From Phytophthora colocasiae (Eukaryota > Oomycota > Peronosporomycetes > Peronosporales > Peronosporaceae), in the NCBI GenBank assembly GCA_018806915.1, contig JAGKQI010000104.1:1961001-2025000 (forward strand): a stretch of 64,000 nucleotides of DNA. The letters run 5' to 3'. Positions within the stretch are counted from its first letter, which is position 1. Each line of letters opens with the position of its first letter. The position numbers were made by a program, and so were the translations under genes. Below are positions 43,668 to 56,456 of the stretch, one piece after another. The notes under the pieces are model-generated. The model was given only the letters and a program-made list of their open reading frames with translations, was not told the DNA's origin and did no database searches.

Positions 43668-45847
43668 TTAGCTGTCTCGTTGTTCTGCTTCTTTTGCTTG
43701 CCCTCCCGACCACCAGTTCGCAACAGAGGCCTGGAGATCGTTGAAATGGGTACTCTCGCGAAGATAACGAACCCCTTCAATAATCAAACTACAAAATAAG
43801 ATAAACGGTATTAGCGCGCGCATCAAGAAAGCAGATTAAGCATCGATACCTCGAGTCTTTCGTGACGAGGAATGCATTTGCGATATGATCCGGAATGTCA
43901 TGAGCATGAACGAAAACGCCCTCTTTCTTCACACGAGATGCAAAAGCCGCCAATCGACTGTAAAAAAGAACTGCAAGGTTAGACAGTAAATCTTGAATCG
44001 GAGCTGAAGCAATGTTACGTACGTGATCCGTGCAGCTGCCGATACAATGTGTGTTCCAGTAGTCACCGCCTTCGAGAACGTGACACCGCCCTCAATACAG
44101 TAGACACAGCCCTTGACGTTTTCCCAGACCCGGAAGAGTGGTGAGTCCAGCAGTATCAGCTCTAGTCCGTCCTTGTCCTGCAGATCCCCAGATCTGTACT
44201 TTTCGTATAAATTTCTTGCGTCTTGATACTCGGACGCCATGAATGGCAGCAACGGTAACGAAATGACACCGGAGAACACCACAAGAAGGCCAAAAACGAC
44301 GAATGACGAACACTTCTTGGCAAATAACGCTGCCATACCGAACGACTTCGGCGGTGGAACAGCTTCCAGACTCTGCTTGAGATACGCGACCAGCAGTTGC
44401 AGCTCGCCAGTGATTTCCATATTCTTTAACTGATTCCTCAAGTGCTGGAGCTCAGGGGTGAATGTCCGAACTGCTGCTTTCTCCATAGAATCCAAACACT
44501 CCGTCAGCATCTTCGACAACATTTCCAACGAAAAGTCTGTAGGCTGTTGCCAGTATTCAACGACCCAATTTCCCAAGCTCAAAAAGAACCACGCGTCCAT
44601 GGCAACATCGGTTTGGATATCATTCGCCACGTCATTGTAGAGCCTCTTGAAGCCACGCCGACAGACTTCCTGCAACTCCGATGATGAAACAGAACCTAGC
44701 ATGATGCCGCCAGCATCAATAAATGCTGGCCCAAGCAATCTCATCGTGTCAGCCCAGTTTCCTCGCCAAATCACCCAATACGCGATAGTGGCAAAATAAG
44801 CCGCAAACTTTAAGCGCCTTCCTTCGCCCCACAGCTTAGCTTGGTGTCCGGCGTCATTGCGCAAAGAGTTCATAACCAGTATTGCTGTCACAGTAATCAC
44901 AAATGCTGCCAGGCGCACATCTTGCTGCAAGAATAGCATAAACTTCAGGTGTCCAAAGACCTTCATGAGCACAGGAATCACGAAAACAATCCGCGGGAGC
45001 CACGTGAAAGTACCCAACTTATCTGTCGATGTTTGCACCCAGTCCTGGGCGTAACGCAGTGCGCGTTCCTTGAGCTGTGAGCGGTATAAGCATATCACCA
45101 TCATGGAGACCACCATAATCGTTTGGCGATGCATGATGGCTTGAGCTAGCAGGCCAAGGAAAAATAGTCCAATTCCAATCGTCACACGTCGCAGATTCAA
45201 CAGCTCCGACAAAATGTATATAACTGATAGTCTTCCGAGCTTCCATACGTCGAGGTGGTCCAGGATCTGCTCCATCTTAGCTTGAAACACCGTCGTCTGC
45301 ACCTCGGCGCGATCTTGAACCGTGCTATCTTTGTCATTGGGCTGTACTTCACTAAGTCCTGCCGATGCATACACCTGAGCACGCTGAACGATTTGTGTAG
45401 AGTGCAGTATGCCCTTCTCGTGTGCAAGACAAGCCTCATCAGAACTCTCCTCGTGCTCTTCAATCTCCACCTCTTCTTCTTCTTCGCTCTCTTCTAGCAA
45501 ATCATTGAGAACTGCCATTCGAGCCTCTCTCAACCCTGCCTGAAGTTTATCATTGTTGGGATGGAGCTCTAGTCCTATGATATACAGCAAGGCACCGTGC
45601 TTTAAGCATTAACAACGAGGTGTAGAGCAATTATGGATTCCACAAAACCTTTCTTGTACCAAGTCACGCCTTCTTCATGTCTGCGCAGTCGCGAGAGCGC
45701 CTCAGTGAGCAATAGATATCCACACAGTTGCGTTTTGTCCATCTTCAAGCACGTGCGTGCTACATCTACGGCTTTCTCGAGACATGGAGTCGTTCCTTCC
45801 GACAGCAACTGCTGGCACCGGAGCTCGTGCTCTTTCAATTCGCTCAT
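43668..45847 (-). CDS. TPR-like multi-span membrane protein, function unknown
   Basis: Exons 45644-45847, 44023-45599, 43850-43957 and 43668-43788 join in phase to give 669 aa. I set the start at the ATG at 45847 (MSELKEHELRCQQLL). The first 110 residues look like two TPR units (CLEKAVDVARTCLKM; LELHPNNDKLQAGLREARM). An acidic tract follows (EESEEEEEVEIEEHEE). Hydrophobic segments suggest five or six membrane spans: TIGIGLFFLGLLAQAI, IMVVSMMVICLY, IVFVIPVLMKVF, FVITVTAILVM, FAAYFATIAYWVI and FVVFGLLVVFSGVISLPLL. The C-terminus is soluble (KKEGVFVHAHDIPDHIANAF; VRYLREST). I recognise no family. The consistent splice phases show that this is a real gene. Confidence 0.75.
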
Positions 45848-46021
45848 GCCGCTTTGTATCTTCAGCAAAAAACAATGTGTACCACAAAATTATGGCAAAC
45901 ATTCGTTCCTGTAACGTACGTTGTGTTCTTAAAAGGAAGGATACTGTAAATATATCAAATTTCATTTCACCCACCACACACTTCGACAACCACTCACAAC
46001 TCACATCGCTCGCTATCGCGC

Positions 46022-46094
46022 TCACCACACCGGGACTCGAACCCGGGTCTGCTGGGTGAGAGCCAGCTATCCTAACCACCTAGACTATATGGGA
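46022..46094 (-). pseudogene. Degenerate tRNA-Glu(CTC) copy at the array edge
   Basis: The body, anticodon arm and T arm equal those of the array copies, and the upstream flank (AAGGCTGAACACTACCACC) is the same for about 36 bp. The 3' acceptor strand differs: one C-T mismatch at pair 2-71 and a wobble at 1-72. There is also one D-loop change (GGTGG instead of GGCGG). Similarity to the array stops at about 46025, within the acceptor stem, and no T-run terminator follows. It is likely a truncated, non-functional copy. Confidence 0.8.
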
Positions 46095-46379
46095 AGGCTG
46101 AACACTACCACCACACACAAAATCACAACAATTAGTTACCAGGCTGAATCCTGGGGCCGTAGTTCGAAACGTTGATGCGTGTTTTTTGTGGTGTTTGGAA
46201 GCGAGAATTGATTGATTAATTGACTGATCGACCGGCGATTGACTGGGTGCTGGGGGGATTGCTTGGTGTTCATGGGCATGCCAACGTGTTTGCGTGACGC
46301 TCATGGAATGTCGATATTGGCGAGCCCGTAGAGCTTAGCATCGACTTGGCAGCAGTTGCGGTAGACGTTGAGCTTGTCA

Positions 46380-47441
46380 TCACCACATCTCCCGGACGTG
46401 GGAGCTTTGGGTCGTTAATGTCCACTTTGAGCAGTAAAACTGTGATGAGGAACTGGTTCGTTTCAAACGGATCCTCACGTTGGGCATGCTTGAATTCCTG
46501 AGAATGTCGATGACACTTGTCAGTGAATTCTGACATTGTTTATCGTGTTCTAGCGTGTTGATCACCTGTTGTTGCTCCTGTAGTGGCTTCGGAGCCTGGT
46601 ATTCGCCAAAGTAGAGCCGCAAGAATTGTAGGTAACCGACCGTGTCAGGCGCAATCCAGAGCGGCCGCGCCTTAATGCGGACCGACGCACACACTTCTTT
46701 GTCTTTGCCGTCATTGTTCATGATATACTCTCGCATGGTCTGTCAGACAGCAAGTGTAAGGTTATGAATGTCGATGGCCACGAAGTGGTGATAAATACCT
46801 TCCATCGACATTGTAAAAAATTTTGCGCTGGTGCTTGTCAATGGTGCTCTTGAGTTTCTTTAAGGGCGACTGGTAGTTTGTGGTAGACGCCGATGGAAGG
46901 TCGGCTGTGACGTTGCCAATTGCCTGTTTGCCGATCATCTCTTTGTCACGTTGCTTCTTCGGTGGCATGTCTTTGGTAGGAAACGAGAAAGTAACGATCT
47001 TTGCGAAAATGGATGAACGCGGTTCATAGATACGAATTCGGTCCGGCTGCTAAGGGACCAGACGATAGCAGTGGATGAAGATAGTATAAGCAGACAAAAT
47101 TTCGTGTAAAATTGCGAGCGAGCATACCGGAAGGTTAGCATGTGCGGCTGGGACGTTGTAATACGGAATGGCCAACGAGAGCACGTATTTGACTTTGTGA
47201 CGGCATGCAGTCGACATGAGCTTTTCGCAATGCATTCTGCAGCGCACACGATCGAAAATTTGTCAGTTCCGACTACAACAGCACCCTGTGTTTTCCCACC
47301 CGTGCGGTGTCGACGGTGTTGGAACTTGAACGAGCGAACCTGGGACGAGGCCTTGATGTTGAAGTTACAACCGACATGAAGAGCTTCGGCTGGAGTGGCA
47401 TTCATCATCCACCACTTTCTGTACTGGTTGTTGTTCGCCAC
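46380..47441 (-). pseudogene. Possible accessory gene of the Helitron block
   Basis: Three adjoining minus-strand open pieces (46935-47441, 46762-46968 and 46380-46736) look protein-like. They include FKFQHRRHRTGGKTQGAVVV, VKYVLSLAIPYYNVPAAHA in another frame, LKSTIDKHQRKIFYNVDGRY and SVRIKARPLWIAPDTVGYLQ. Frame changes around 47220 and between pieces may be introns or damage. No family is recognised. It diverges from the Rep gene, as accessory genes of Helitrons sometimes do. Confidence 0.4.
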
Positions 47442-47446
47442 GCGTT

Positions 47447-50400
47447 ATGGTGTTGACTGCTGAAGAAAAGCGAGAGCGGCACAAACGCGCTGTCCAACGT
47501 TACAGAGCACGCGAGAGTCCTGAAGCGAGAGCCGAACGATTGCGACAACAACGTGAACGATATCAACGTACCCGCAGTGCTGTTGGTGGAGATCCTAGAG
47601 GTAAACCCATCGACAAACCGCATCAAAGCTGGCTAGATGATAACGTTCAAAGGCTTCACTCGGTATCTAACCACACAAAGAAAGCAGTTCTACATCGGTT
47701 GAGGCTAGATCTGGGGCCGTCAGGACTTGATAGTGCGACCTGCGCTGTGTGTGATCGCAACAAGCTACGGAAGTCGATGCACCTGATATCGCTAGGCGAT
47801 GATCGTGACCGTATTCACCAGATAAGTTTACTGCTGTCCAGCGTCGAAGAACAGTTGCCAATGGAATTGGCAGTAGAGTATGATTGGTCCGAGTTGTTTG
47901 CTTGCTTAGGTGGAATGCTTCTGTCAAAACGTGGCATCCACCCGGCTGGTTACATCCAAGTTTGTCAAGAGTGCAATGCCAGTTTAGCTAAGCAGTTGTT
48001 GCCAAAATTCTCGATCAAGAATGGGTTTTATGTGGGCTCGCTGCCGACTCGGCTTACGAACACGACGCTACCGGAGCGTCTCATGACACAGACTGTCATG
48101 ATTTCCGCAGTGACGCGAGTTATGCGTGGGGGGGGGCTCACATCGCGCGATCCGTTCGCATTGCCTTGCCTTTGACTTAATACCGGGTCCAGCTGCCACG
48201 CTGCTACCAACGTCTGCCCGCAACATCAGCTGCTATCGTGTCGTGATGGCTGGTCCATTCACTACCGAGCAACAGGCTCGCGTTCGTGAAATGCATCTCA
48301 TTCGTCGTGCTGTGGTCGAAGTTTTTCTGGCTTTTTACTGCAAAAACAATGATGTGTACAAGGATGTCGCTGTCGACTACTCAAATCTCGCACCCGAAGA
48401 AGTGGCGGAGCATATGATTTACGAGGAGAGTGACGCTGTCGTTGAAGCTAATGATGTCGATGCCGAGAGTGACCGAGTTGGCATTTCCGCAGATTTTGGT
48501 GATACTGATGGAGAGACCGACGTTGTAGAGCATCGCGTGGTGTTCATTGCGGACGACAGTGAAGTCAACGCGCAAGACGGACCGCCTATCCATGTTCCAG
48601 TAATCGAACTACCAACGCAGCGCAAATCACAACCTCAGTTTCTGGTTCGACACTCGAGCCGATTTGCCAGCAAAGACAACTCGCTGTTTGCGCGAATGTT
48701 TCCGCATCTCTTTCCTTATAGTAGGGGACATCCAAACGAAAAGCGGCAAATTCCAGTTTCGCTGGGAGCTTGCATCCGTCATTACTGCGAGTTGAGTACG
48801 CGGCAATTCGCAGAGGACGAGTTATTCACATTGGTGAGTTTTGACCATTTGACTATCCAGCGCATGTACGTGCAGGTTGCACTCAAGTGTCAACGTGACC
48901 CTATCAGGTTTGAACGTTACAGCACCATATCGGAAGCCTCCTTGATAGAAGCATTGAGAAAAAAAGAGCAGCATCGCCAGGGTCGAACGACAGTGGCGCA
49001 TGATGAAAGTTCCCATGCCAGCGAATTCTTAAGAACCGTTGAGCTCAGTGGAGGCGCGATATGGGGGAGTGATGCCGCACAATGTAGACGACGGGCATTT
49101 GCCTCCAGGCTAGGTACGGGCAGCCCGCTCTTTTCGTAACGCTCACGCCAAACGTAGCCGATTCATTTGTGATGGCGCATTACACAGGAATTTCGTCGGT
49201 CGATACTCTGTTCGACGCTAACCTGGCCGAGGTGCCCAGACGTTCGGCTCTCCACAGCGCGAGTCTGCACAATGATGCAGCGTCCGCCCGCTTGTTCGTG
49301 CACAACATGGACGCTTTCATTGAGTATGTTCACGGAGTGCCCCTCAATCAGATGAAGAACAAGCCATTTGACGGCCTCTTTGGTGACGTTAAAGCTTATT
49401 TTGGCATGGTCAAAACGCAGGGCGGTGGCACCTTGCATGTTCATTTTCTCGTCTGGGTCAATGACGCGCCGCCTAATACTGACGCATTTCGTCGAGCAGT
49501 GACTGGGCACGGTGACCAGTACTACCACGACATCGCCATGTATGCCGACAGCATTGTTAGTACTTCCATACCTCTTGATGTGAAGGCGTTGAGATGCCAG
49601 TGGTGTGGTCACTCCCTTGCCGATTTAAAAGAGCTACCGATTCCACTTCAAGCGTACGAGAATCCGAACGTGGGCCGTGGACGCTCCAAAGCAGAACCAC
49701 TGCTCGTTCAATGCCCACAATGCGCGACAAAGATGAGCTCTCAATATGTGTTGCGACGCATTCTTCTCCAGCATCGACCAATGGCTTGGCCCCCATCAAT
49801 GCGAGAGTATTCGTCGGAGGAGCTTGATACAGCGGCGCAAATGCAAGTCAAATGTCGAGGTAGTGTCGGTGCTGCAAAAGCTGCAGTCTTTCGTCAGGAT
49901 ATGGTGTTGGCCACGCGTGACGGCGATGACAATTACGGACATCATTTGCGAGCACTCAACGCGGTGCCATTTCGCCACGAGCAGCGTGAAGACGCCACTT
50001 TCCGAAATGACAAAGTAGCTCAAGCTGTTATGCGCCCTCGGTCGATGACGAGTGTTGGGCACCAAAACACGTTGCGTTTGCGGTAGCCATGCTCGTGTTC
50101 ATGTTGAATCTTCACTGGTGGTCACACGTTGGCAGTTGCTTTAAACCCATCCGTAGGTCCACTCCAGGGCGGTGCCGGTACCGGTTCCCACGAGCACGAG
50201 TTGACAGCACAATCTGTACTAGCGCTGGTGTCGAGCTCGCGCGACGAGCACCATTCGAATATGTCAATGGCTACAATGGCATCATGATGCTAGCCTTCAA
50301 GTCTAATCACGACATTCAAGTGCTTATTGGAGGCTTGGGGGCTCTGCTGCGCGTCTATTATACCACCAAGTACGTAGTTCTTTCTCACCTCTACCGACAG

Positions 50401-50484
50401 TACGTGACGAAAAAGCAAAGTCTGGTTGAATCTGTCACGGCAGTAGCACTAGCAGCTTTCAAGCGACGAGAGCTCCGAGAATAG
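47447..50484 (+). pseudogene. Helitron Rep (HUH endonuclease) N-terminal half, frameshifted
   Basis: The start MVLTAEEKRERHKRAVQRY is basic and helical, followed by Cys pairs (CAVCDRNKL, CQECNASL) as in oomycete Helitron proteins. A run of nine G at 48128-48136 changes the frame. A second change lies near 49110. Rep motif 1 is FVTLTPN, and motif 2 is the HUH-type HVH in GTLHVHFLVWV. The tyrosine region near 50361 reads YYTTKYV. A GTACGT pair 30 bp apart (50370 and 50400) suggests a small in-frame insertion that spreads the Y2 motif. The original role was nicking and strand transfer in rolling-circle transposition; this copy is dead. Confidence 0.78.
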
Positions 50485-50541
50485 CAAACTCATACATCGC
50501 AAACGGACCGCTCGATAGTTAGACGCAGACGCGTTGCATCT

Positions 50542-53410
50542 ATGGTTTTTGCAATGACAAATCGGCGCGAGATCGCAGGACCTCTAGCTGCACTATATCT
50601 CCTGCGTGGGTCATGCTCCTACTTGAGCGCTTCCTGCACAACTCTACCGCTCTACAACATTTTGCGTGAGCTGATCCAAAACGACACACACTCATGCAAC
50701 CTCGTCGAGGTGAGAGATGACGCGTCCAACATCAAGTTCCGAGCAGCGTCTTTTCTTGATGATTATTTGTACCGACCAGAATCACTTGACCGGAAATGCC
50801 TTTACGAATTCGTCATGACGTGCTTTCACCGCAAGCAATCCGGATCGACAGCAACATCGGATTCGTTTTTGACTGGTCACCCGCTCTATAGTACGCATTG
50901 TATTGGCCACCTCCACCAATTCGAAGCTGTTCCAGTCGTCACAGGTGTGCGCATGCCGTATGTAGACTCCGAAACGCCTCCCGATCTTGTCGCTAAACGT
51001 GCCAAATTTGCGCTGGTATTGTTTAAGCCATTTCGCAACGCCTTAGATCTCGTCAGAGATCCGGAGAGTGAGTCTGCATGGAGCGACGCGTATTTGCAGT
51101 GGGGAAACACACGAGCGGGATTCGTGCGCGAAATAATGGCAAACATGGATAACTACTACCGCACATCAAAACAAGCCCAGGAGGACGTGGAATCTGCTAA
51201 TATGGAGCTTGACCATGAAACGGACAGTGACAGTGACGAGTTACTTGGTACCCGCAATAGCATCGATGGCGTGATTGGCAACATACCAGATGAAAGTGAT
51301 GTGCCTGACAATGGTGGGAGAACCGACGATTTCTGTCATATATTCACCGCAGACGATGATGCTACTATGCCAGACGATGGCTGTTTTGCCGACGGCAAAG
51401 CTTAGTTCGTTACCAAGCGTGTTCCATCGAGAACTACTAAACTCTGCAGCCGAAAGCACGGCTCGAGTGGCCATTAATCTCAGTAACCACGATCACATGT
51501 TGGAGTTGTCAGTGGGAGAGTTGCAGGAATGGGTTAACAATTCGGCGATTGACGAAGCCGAGGCTTCTCCAAGTCGCCACTCACGCAATGAACATGCCAC
51601 GGACGTGATAGAGCTTATCCAGGGCGCGCTGGAGTCAGGCCGCGAGTGGTCCCTGTCAACTCATCAAGAATGTTCGCCACCACCGTTACGCCCGTACCCA
51701 AGTATTACCGACGTGTCGGCTGCATTCACTCTAAATTGTCGCCAGCACGTAGCCTTCTCTCTCATTACTACCGCGCTGCTGCGGCGATTCGAGCAACAAG
51801 AACACGCCAATGCTCATGGGTCGACGGACTATTGCGGTAAAGATTTCGAATCGCGACTACGAGACGACCTGCTGCTTTTGTTTCTTGGTGGGCAAGAGTC
51901 GTGTCATCGACGCCGTCAACGCATTTTGTTCAGGCTGGCACCGCAGTAACGCTATGGTTAAAACAGCAGTGACTGGTAAAGCGGCGACACTTATTGGTGG
52001 CCGCACACTTGCCAGTTTTCTCGTACGACTGGAGCACGCAATCAAGGAAAAGAAGCTTACGCCCCAGGATCTTCTCGTCATCGACGAGATATCGATGATG
52101 AGTAAGCCTGAATGGGTCACACTCGACCGGTTGTTGCGCAGATACATGAAAGTTGAGAACGTCCCTTTTGGTGGAATACATGTAGTGCTGGTAGGTGATT
52201 TTCTGCAGATGCCGCCCGTGAAATCAGACCCAATCTACCTAGACCCCATCGACAAGGCAACGCCCAGCACAACGGATATTGGGGGCTTCGAGCTTTGGCG
52301 AACGATTACGATGGTTGTGGTTTTGGACGAGTCTGTATGCTTCCGAAACGACCCTCAGTGGGGAGAGGGCTGCCGTAATGCGCGTCTAGGCCGTTGGACA
52401 CCTGAATTTCTTGACATGATCAACGCACGCGTTATACACAACAACCCGCTATCGCTTCAGGAACAATCCAGGGCCTCTGCGGATTTCGTCACGCCTGAGA
52501 ACGCGACGCGACGCGACCACGCGGATCGGGTAGACACCTTCATGTAGTCTGTCCGAAGTCTCCTTCATGAACGCATTTTGGCAATTAACAATGCGTTCAT
52601 GAAGGAGACTTCGGACAGACTACATGAAGGTGTCTACCCGATCCGCGTGGTCGCGAATTTTAAGGGAGCGCTGAACGGCTTGAGCCGGAGTGATGTTGAG
52701 TATGTGCTTCGTCTTCCGGACAACAGGTTCGGCCGGATGGCTCCATATCTGGATTTAGTCCCCGGAATGCCCATCCAAGTGACGCAGAATATTGTCACTG
52801 CAAAGGGTGTAGCAAATGGCACACTTGGGAGTCTCGCGTACGTCCATTTTCTACCTAAAACCGAGTTTCGGCTCGTTCAGGACGGTTCAACGTCCATAGT
52901 CGTTCAGCTTCCAAGTCAACCTCCCGATTACACGCTAATTCGTGTTCCGAGACCCAACGCTGTTGCGATTCGTCCTGGACTAGATGCCGAACTCTTCCCA
53001 GTGTTTTATGCAACCCAAGCGTACGCAAAAACGACTATTAAGCTAGCACCTGCACCAGATGGACAGCCTCGTTCCGTCACAATGCGCCCACAGCAATTCC
53101 CATTTGTGTGCGCAGTTGGTTCGACAGTGTATAAAGTCCAAGGAGAAACGCTGCGGTCGATGATTGTTATGGACTGGAAATCGACTCAAACAAACCGCAA
53201 CAGACCTACTTGCTTGTATCACGGGTTACAACTCGCAAGGGGCTGATCGCACTAGCACCAATGTCGGCAAAACTTGTGGAGTGGTCGAAGCCACCGAAAC
53301 ATTCACTCCGTGAAGAACAACGCTTAAACGACCTCAGCAACGCCACCTTGGCAAGGTTCCACCGTAGCAAATCGATCAAAAACTGCACACACCTATGGGA
53401 TAGCGCAACA
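50542..53410 (+). pseudogene. Helitron PIF1-type helicase half, broken
   Basis: Pieces in different frames cover a SF1B helicase. Walker A is reduced to LVGKSRVIDAV, with bases missing before GKS, and the frame changes near 51880. Walker B is LLVIDEISMM, and VGDFLQMPPV follows. A stop at about 52545 lies in the inverted duplication 52512-52577. The original frame resumes as AINNAFMKETSDRL, followed by DLVPGMPIQVTQNIVTAKGV. Near 53200 the frame changes again before SRVTTRKGL. In active Helitrons this part unwinds the donor strand. Confidence 0.8.
52512..52655. repeat. 66-bp perfect inverted repeat with 12-bp loop
   Basis: Arms 52512-52577 and 52590-52655 are exact reverse complements by eye, with loop TTGGCAATTAAC. 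The right arm is the original helicase coding sequence; the left arm is an inverted copy that adds a stop. This looks like a template switch during replication. Confidence 0.95.
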
Positions 53411-53770
53411 ATGAAAAGTATACAGACCGATGGGTCTGTGTACCACAAAATCAAAAGTGCACACGAGTGCACCACGCGTCGGCGCTATGCCCTATTCCCG
53501 GTACTCCCCTCGAGGCCATCCCACTCTTCAACGCCCCTAACGACGCCAACTAGGCAGGCCAGCAGTCGAGGTACCTGGTACGTCTGGAAAAGAGTAAAAC
53601 GCCGTGAAGAGAAAGAAGAAACGTTCTTTGGCTCAAGTCCAATGAAGTGTCGATTCGAATATGGAGTATGACAATGCGAAAATCCCGGGGGTTTTCTACA
53701 TTCTTCGCTCTCTACAATCTATGTGCCGCTGTCGTCATGCTAATGGCTCTTTGTGGAGTTCCAGGCCATG

Positions 53771-54160
53771 CTAAAGCACCAACACGCAGTATGGAAACTC
53801 GACAGACATGAACACATGCAAGGGTAAGCCGTTCGATTTCACCTTGAACTTCTTCGCTTTCAGGTCGTCGTCGTCGCCCTTCTTGCCGATCAACCGGATC
53901 CGTACGGCCGCTACATCCTTCCCCTTCTCGCCATCGCCGAAGTCGACGTCGTACGTGCCGTACAGGCGGCAGCACGAGGTCACTCCCGGGTAGAATTTGC
54001 CCTTGCCATTGTACGGAATCTCCACCTTATCGCCCTCCTTGGACTTCTTCGCGTTCAGGTCGTCGCCTTCACGCCATCGCCATCACCCTTCTTGCCGATC
54101 AACCGGATCCGAACGGCCGCTACATCGCCTTCGGTCGTCGCTATCGCCGCCGCCGCTTCC
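53771..54160 (-). pseudogene. Fragment of a Tudor-like repeat protein
   Basis: The frame 53771-54025 contains EIPYNGKGKFYPGVTSCCRL, YGTYDVDFGDGEKGKDVAAV and RIRLIGKKGDDDDLKAKK. The same module starts again upstream (VAAVRIRLIGKKGDGDG at about 54110), one base out of frame. The pattern of GxKFYPGxx...GTYDVDFxDG resembles Tudor/SH3-like barrels found in repeats in oomycete proteins. With only one and a half modules, a frame break and no start, it is a gene fragment, perhaps captured by the adjoining Helitron. Confidence 0.6.
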
Positions 54161-54307
54161 ATATATCGGGCATTCTCCGGTTCCGTTCTTATCCGATTCA
54201 GGTTGCTGGAATGACAACGTCGCACGAACGTCGTACGATCACACGAAGCCCGCTGTGTCTACTAACGATAGTTCTTCGAACTACGAACAACAACACGCAA
54301 CCATTGC

Positions 54308-54950
<643 letters not shown>

Positions 54951-55505
54951 TGCTGACACACACACACACTTCTACATCCACTGGAATCTTACATCGCTCA
55001 CGCTCACGCTGCTCCACGTCTTACATCACCACTTCATACCCCACTGCATTCGACCAACTTCCACACACCGCCTTGAACTACACCCGCTCTCTCAAGGTGC
55101 TCAAGGTGCTCAAACTGCTCAAGGTGCTCAAACTGCTCAAGGTGGGAGAGCGCACCTACACCATGTTCTCTCTTCTTCTGTCTACTTGCTGCGACGTATT
55201 CGCTCATGCGGTCGTCGCACAGCTTGCACATCAACGCAGCCACATATAGACGTCGAAAAACGTGGTTGTAGTCTCACTACAGCTAGCGCCAAAGTGCAAA
55301 GATCCAGAGATAGGCCGCTGTCCGCTTCAGAGAGACACATGCCCAGCCGATATACGGTCGCGTATGGACTCGAAGACTATAGGGCGAGCTCCAGACGTGC
55401 AGACGAGTGACGTACATGCTACAAAGACTTACAAAGACTTACAAAGACTTTGGCAGAAACACGCACGTTCAGAAGAGCGTAAGAGGAGAGACGGAGCAAA
55501 AGATG

Positions 55506-55578
55506 TTCCCACACCGGGACTCGAACCCGGGTCTGCTGGGTGAGAGCCAGCTATCCTAACCGCCTAGACTATATGGGA
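55506..55578 (-). tRNA. tRNA-Glu(CTC), array copy 1
   Basis: 73 nt including the discriminator. It folds with 7-bp acceptor (TCCCATA/TGTGGGA), anticodon stem GCTGG/CCAGC with loop CTCTCAC, and T stem CCGGG/CCCGG with loop TTCGAGT. Box A (TAGTCTAGGCGG) and box B (GGTTCGAGTCC) are good. No intron. Four T follow 3 nt after the discriminator (CATCTTTTG), a pol III stop. Confidence 0.95.
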
Positions 55579-55653
55579 AGGCTGAACACTACCACCACAC
55601 ACAAAATCACAAACACAACACACAACAACAACACACAACACGCAAACTTTGCA

Positions 55654-55691
<38 letters not shown>

Positions 55692-56266
55692 CAGACACAC
55701 ACACACACACACTTCTACATCCACTGGAATCTTACATCGCTCACGCTCACGCTGCTCCACGTCTTACATCACCACTTCATACCCCACTGCATTCGACCAA
55801 CTTCCACACACCGCCTCGAACTACACCCGCTCTCTCAAGGTGCTCAAGGTGCTCAAGGTGCTCAAGGTGTTCAAGCTGCTCAAGCTGCTCAAGCTGCTCA
55901 AGGTGGGAGAGCGCACCTACACCATGTTCTCTCTTCTTCTGTCTACTTGCTGCGACGTATTCGCTCATGCGGTCGTCGCACAGCTTGCACATCAACGCAG
56001 CCACATATAGACGTCGAAAAACGTGGTTGTAGTCTCACTACAGCTAGCGCCAAAGTGCAAAGATCCAGAGATAGGCCGCTGTCCGCTTCAGAGAGACACA
56101 TGCCCAGCCGATATACGGTCGCGTATGGACTCGAAGACTATAGGGCGAGCTCCAGACGTGCAGACGAGTGACGTACATGCTACAAAGACTTACAAAGACT
56201 TACAAAGACTTTGGCAGAAACACGCACGTTCAGAAGAGCGTAAGAGGAGAGACGGAGCAAAAGATG

Positions 56267-56339
56267 TTCCCACACCGGGACTCGAACCCGGGTCTGCTGG
56301 GTGAGAGCCAGCTATCCTAACCGCCTAGACTATATGGGA
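56267..56339 (-). tRNA. tRNA-Glu(CTC), array copy 2
   Basis: Same sequence as copy 1 and a T4 terminator. With copy 1 it shares ACACATGCCC in the preceding spacer, where later units read ACACACGCCC. Confidence 0.95.
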
Positions 56340-56414
56340 AGGCTGAACACTACCACCACACACAAAATCACAAACACAACACACAACAACAACACACAAC
56401 ACGCAAACTTTGCA

Positions 56415-56456
<42 letters not shown>

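Larger units (their letters stand above)
46131..53700. mobile_element. Decayed Helitron-like element (ends not resolved)
   Basis: The plus strand encodes a Rep/helicase of Helitron type in pieces (see the two pseudogene entries). A separate minus-strand open region lies at 46380-47441. The coding path has several frameshifts, one lesion in the Walker A motif and a 66-bp inverted duplication, so it cannot be autonomous. I could not identify the 5' TC or the 3' hairpin plus CTRR, so the limits are approximate. Left of 46131 and right of about 54285 lie sequences of the tRNA array unit, so the block appears to have entered the array. Confidence 0.75.

Noticed and set aside
46131..46260. Clean Helitron 5' end (TC after A) at the array junction
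   Set aside because: TCACAA at about 46125 fits the rule but is also array sequence, and no matching CTRR end with hairpin was found on the right, so I left the limits open.
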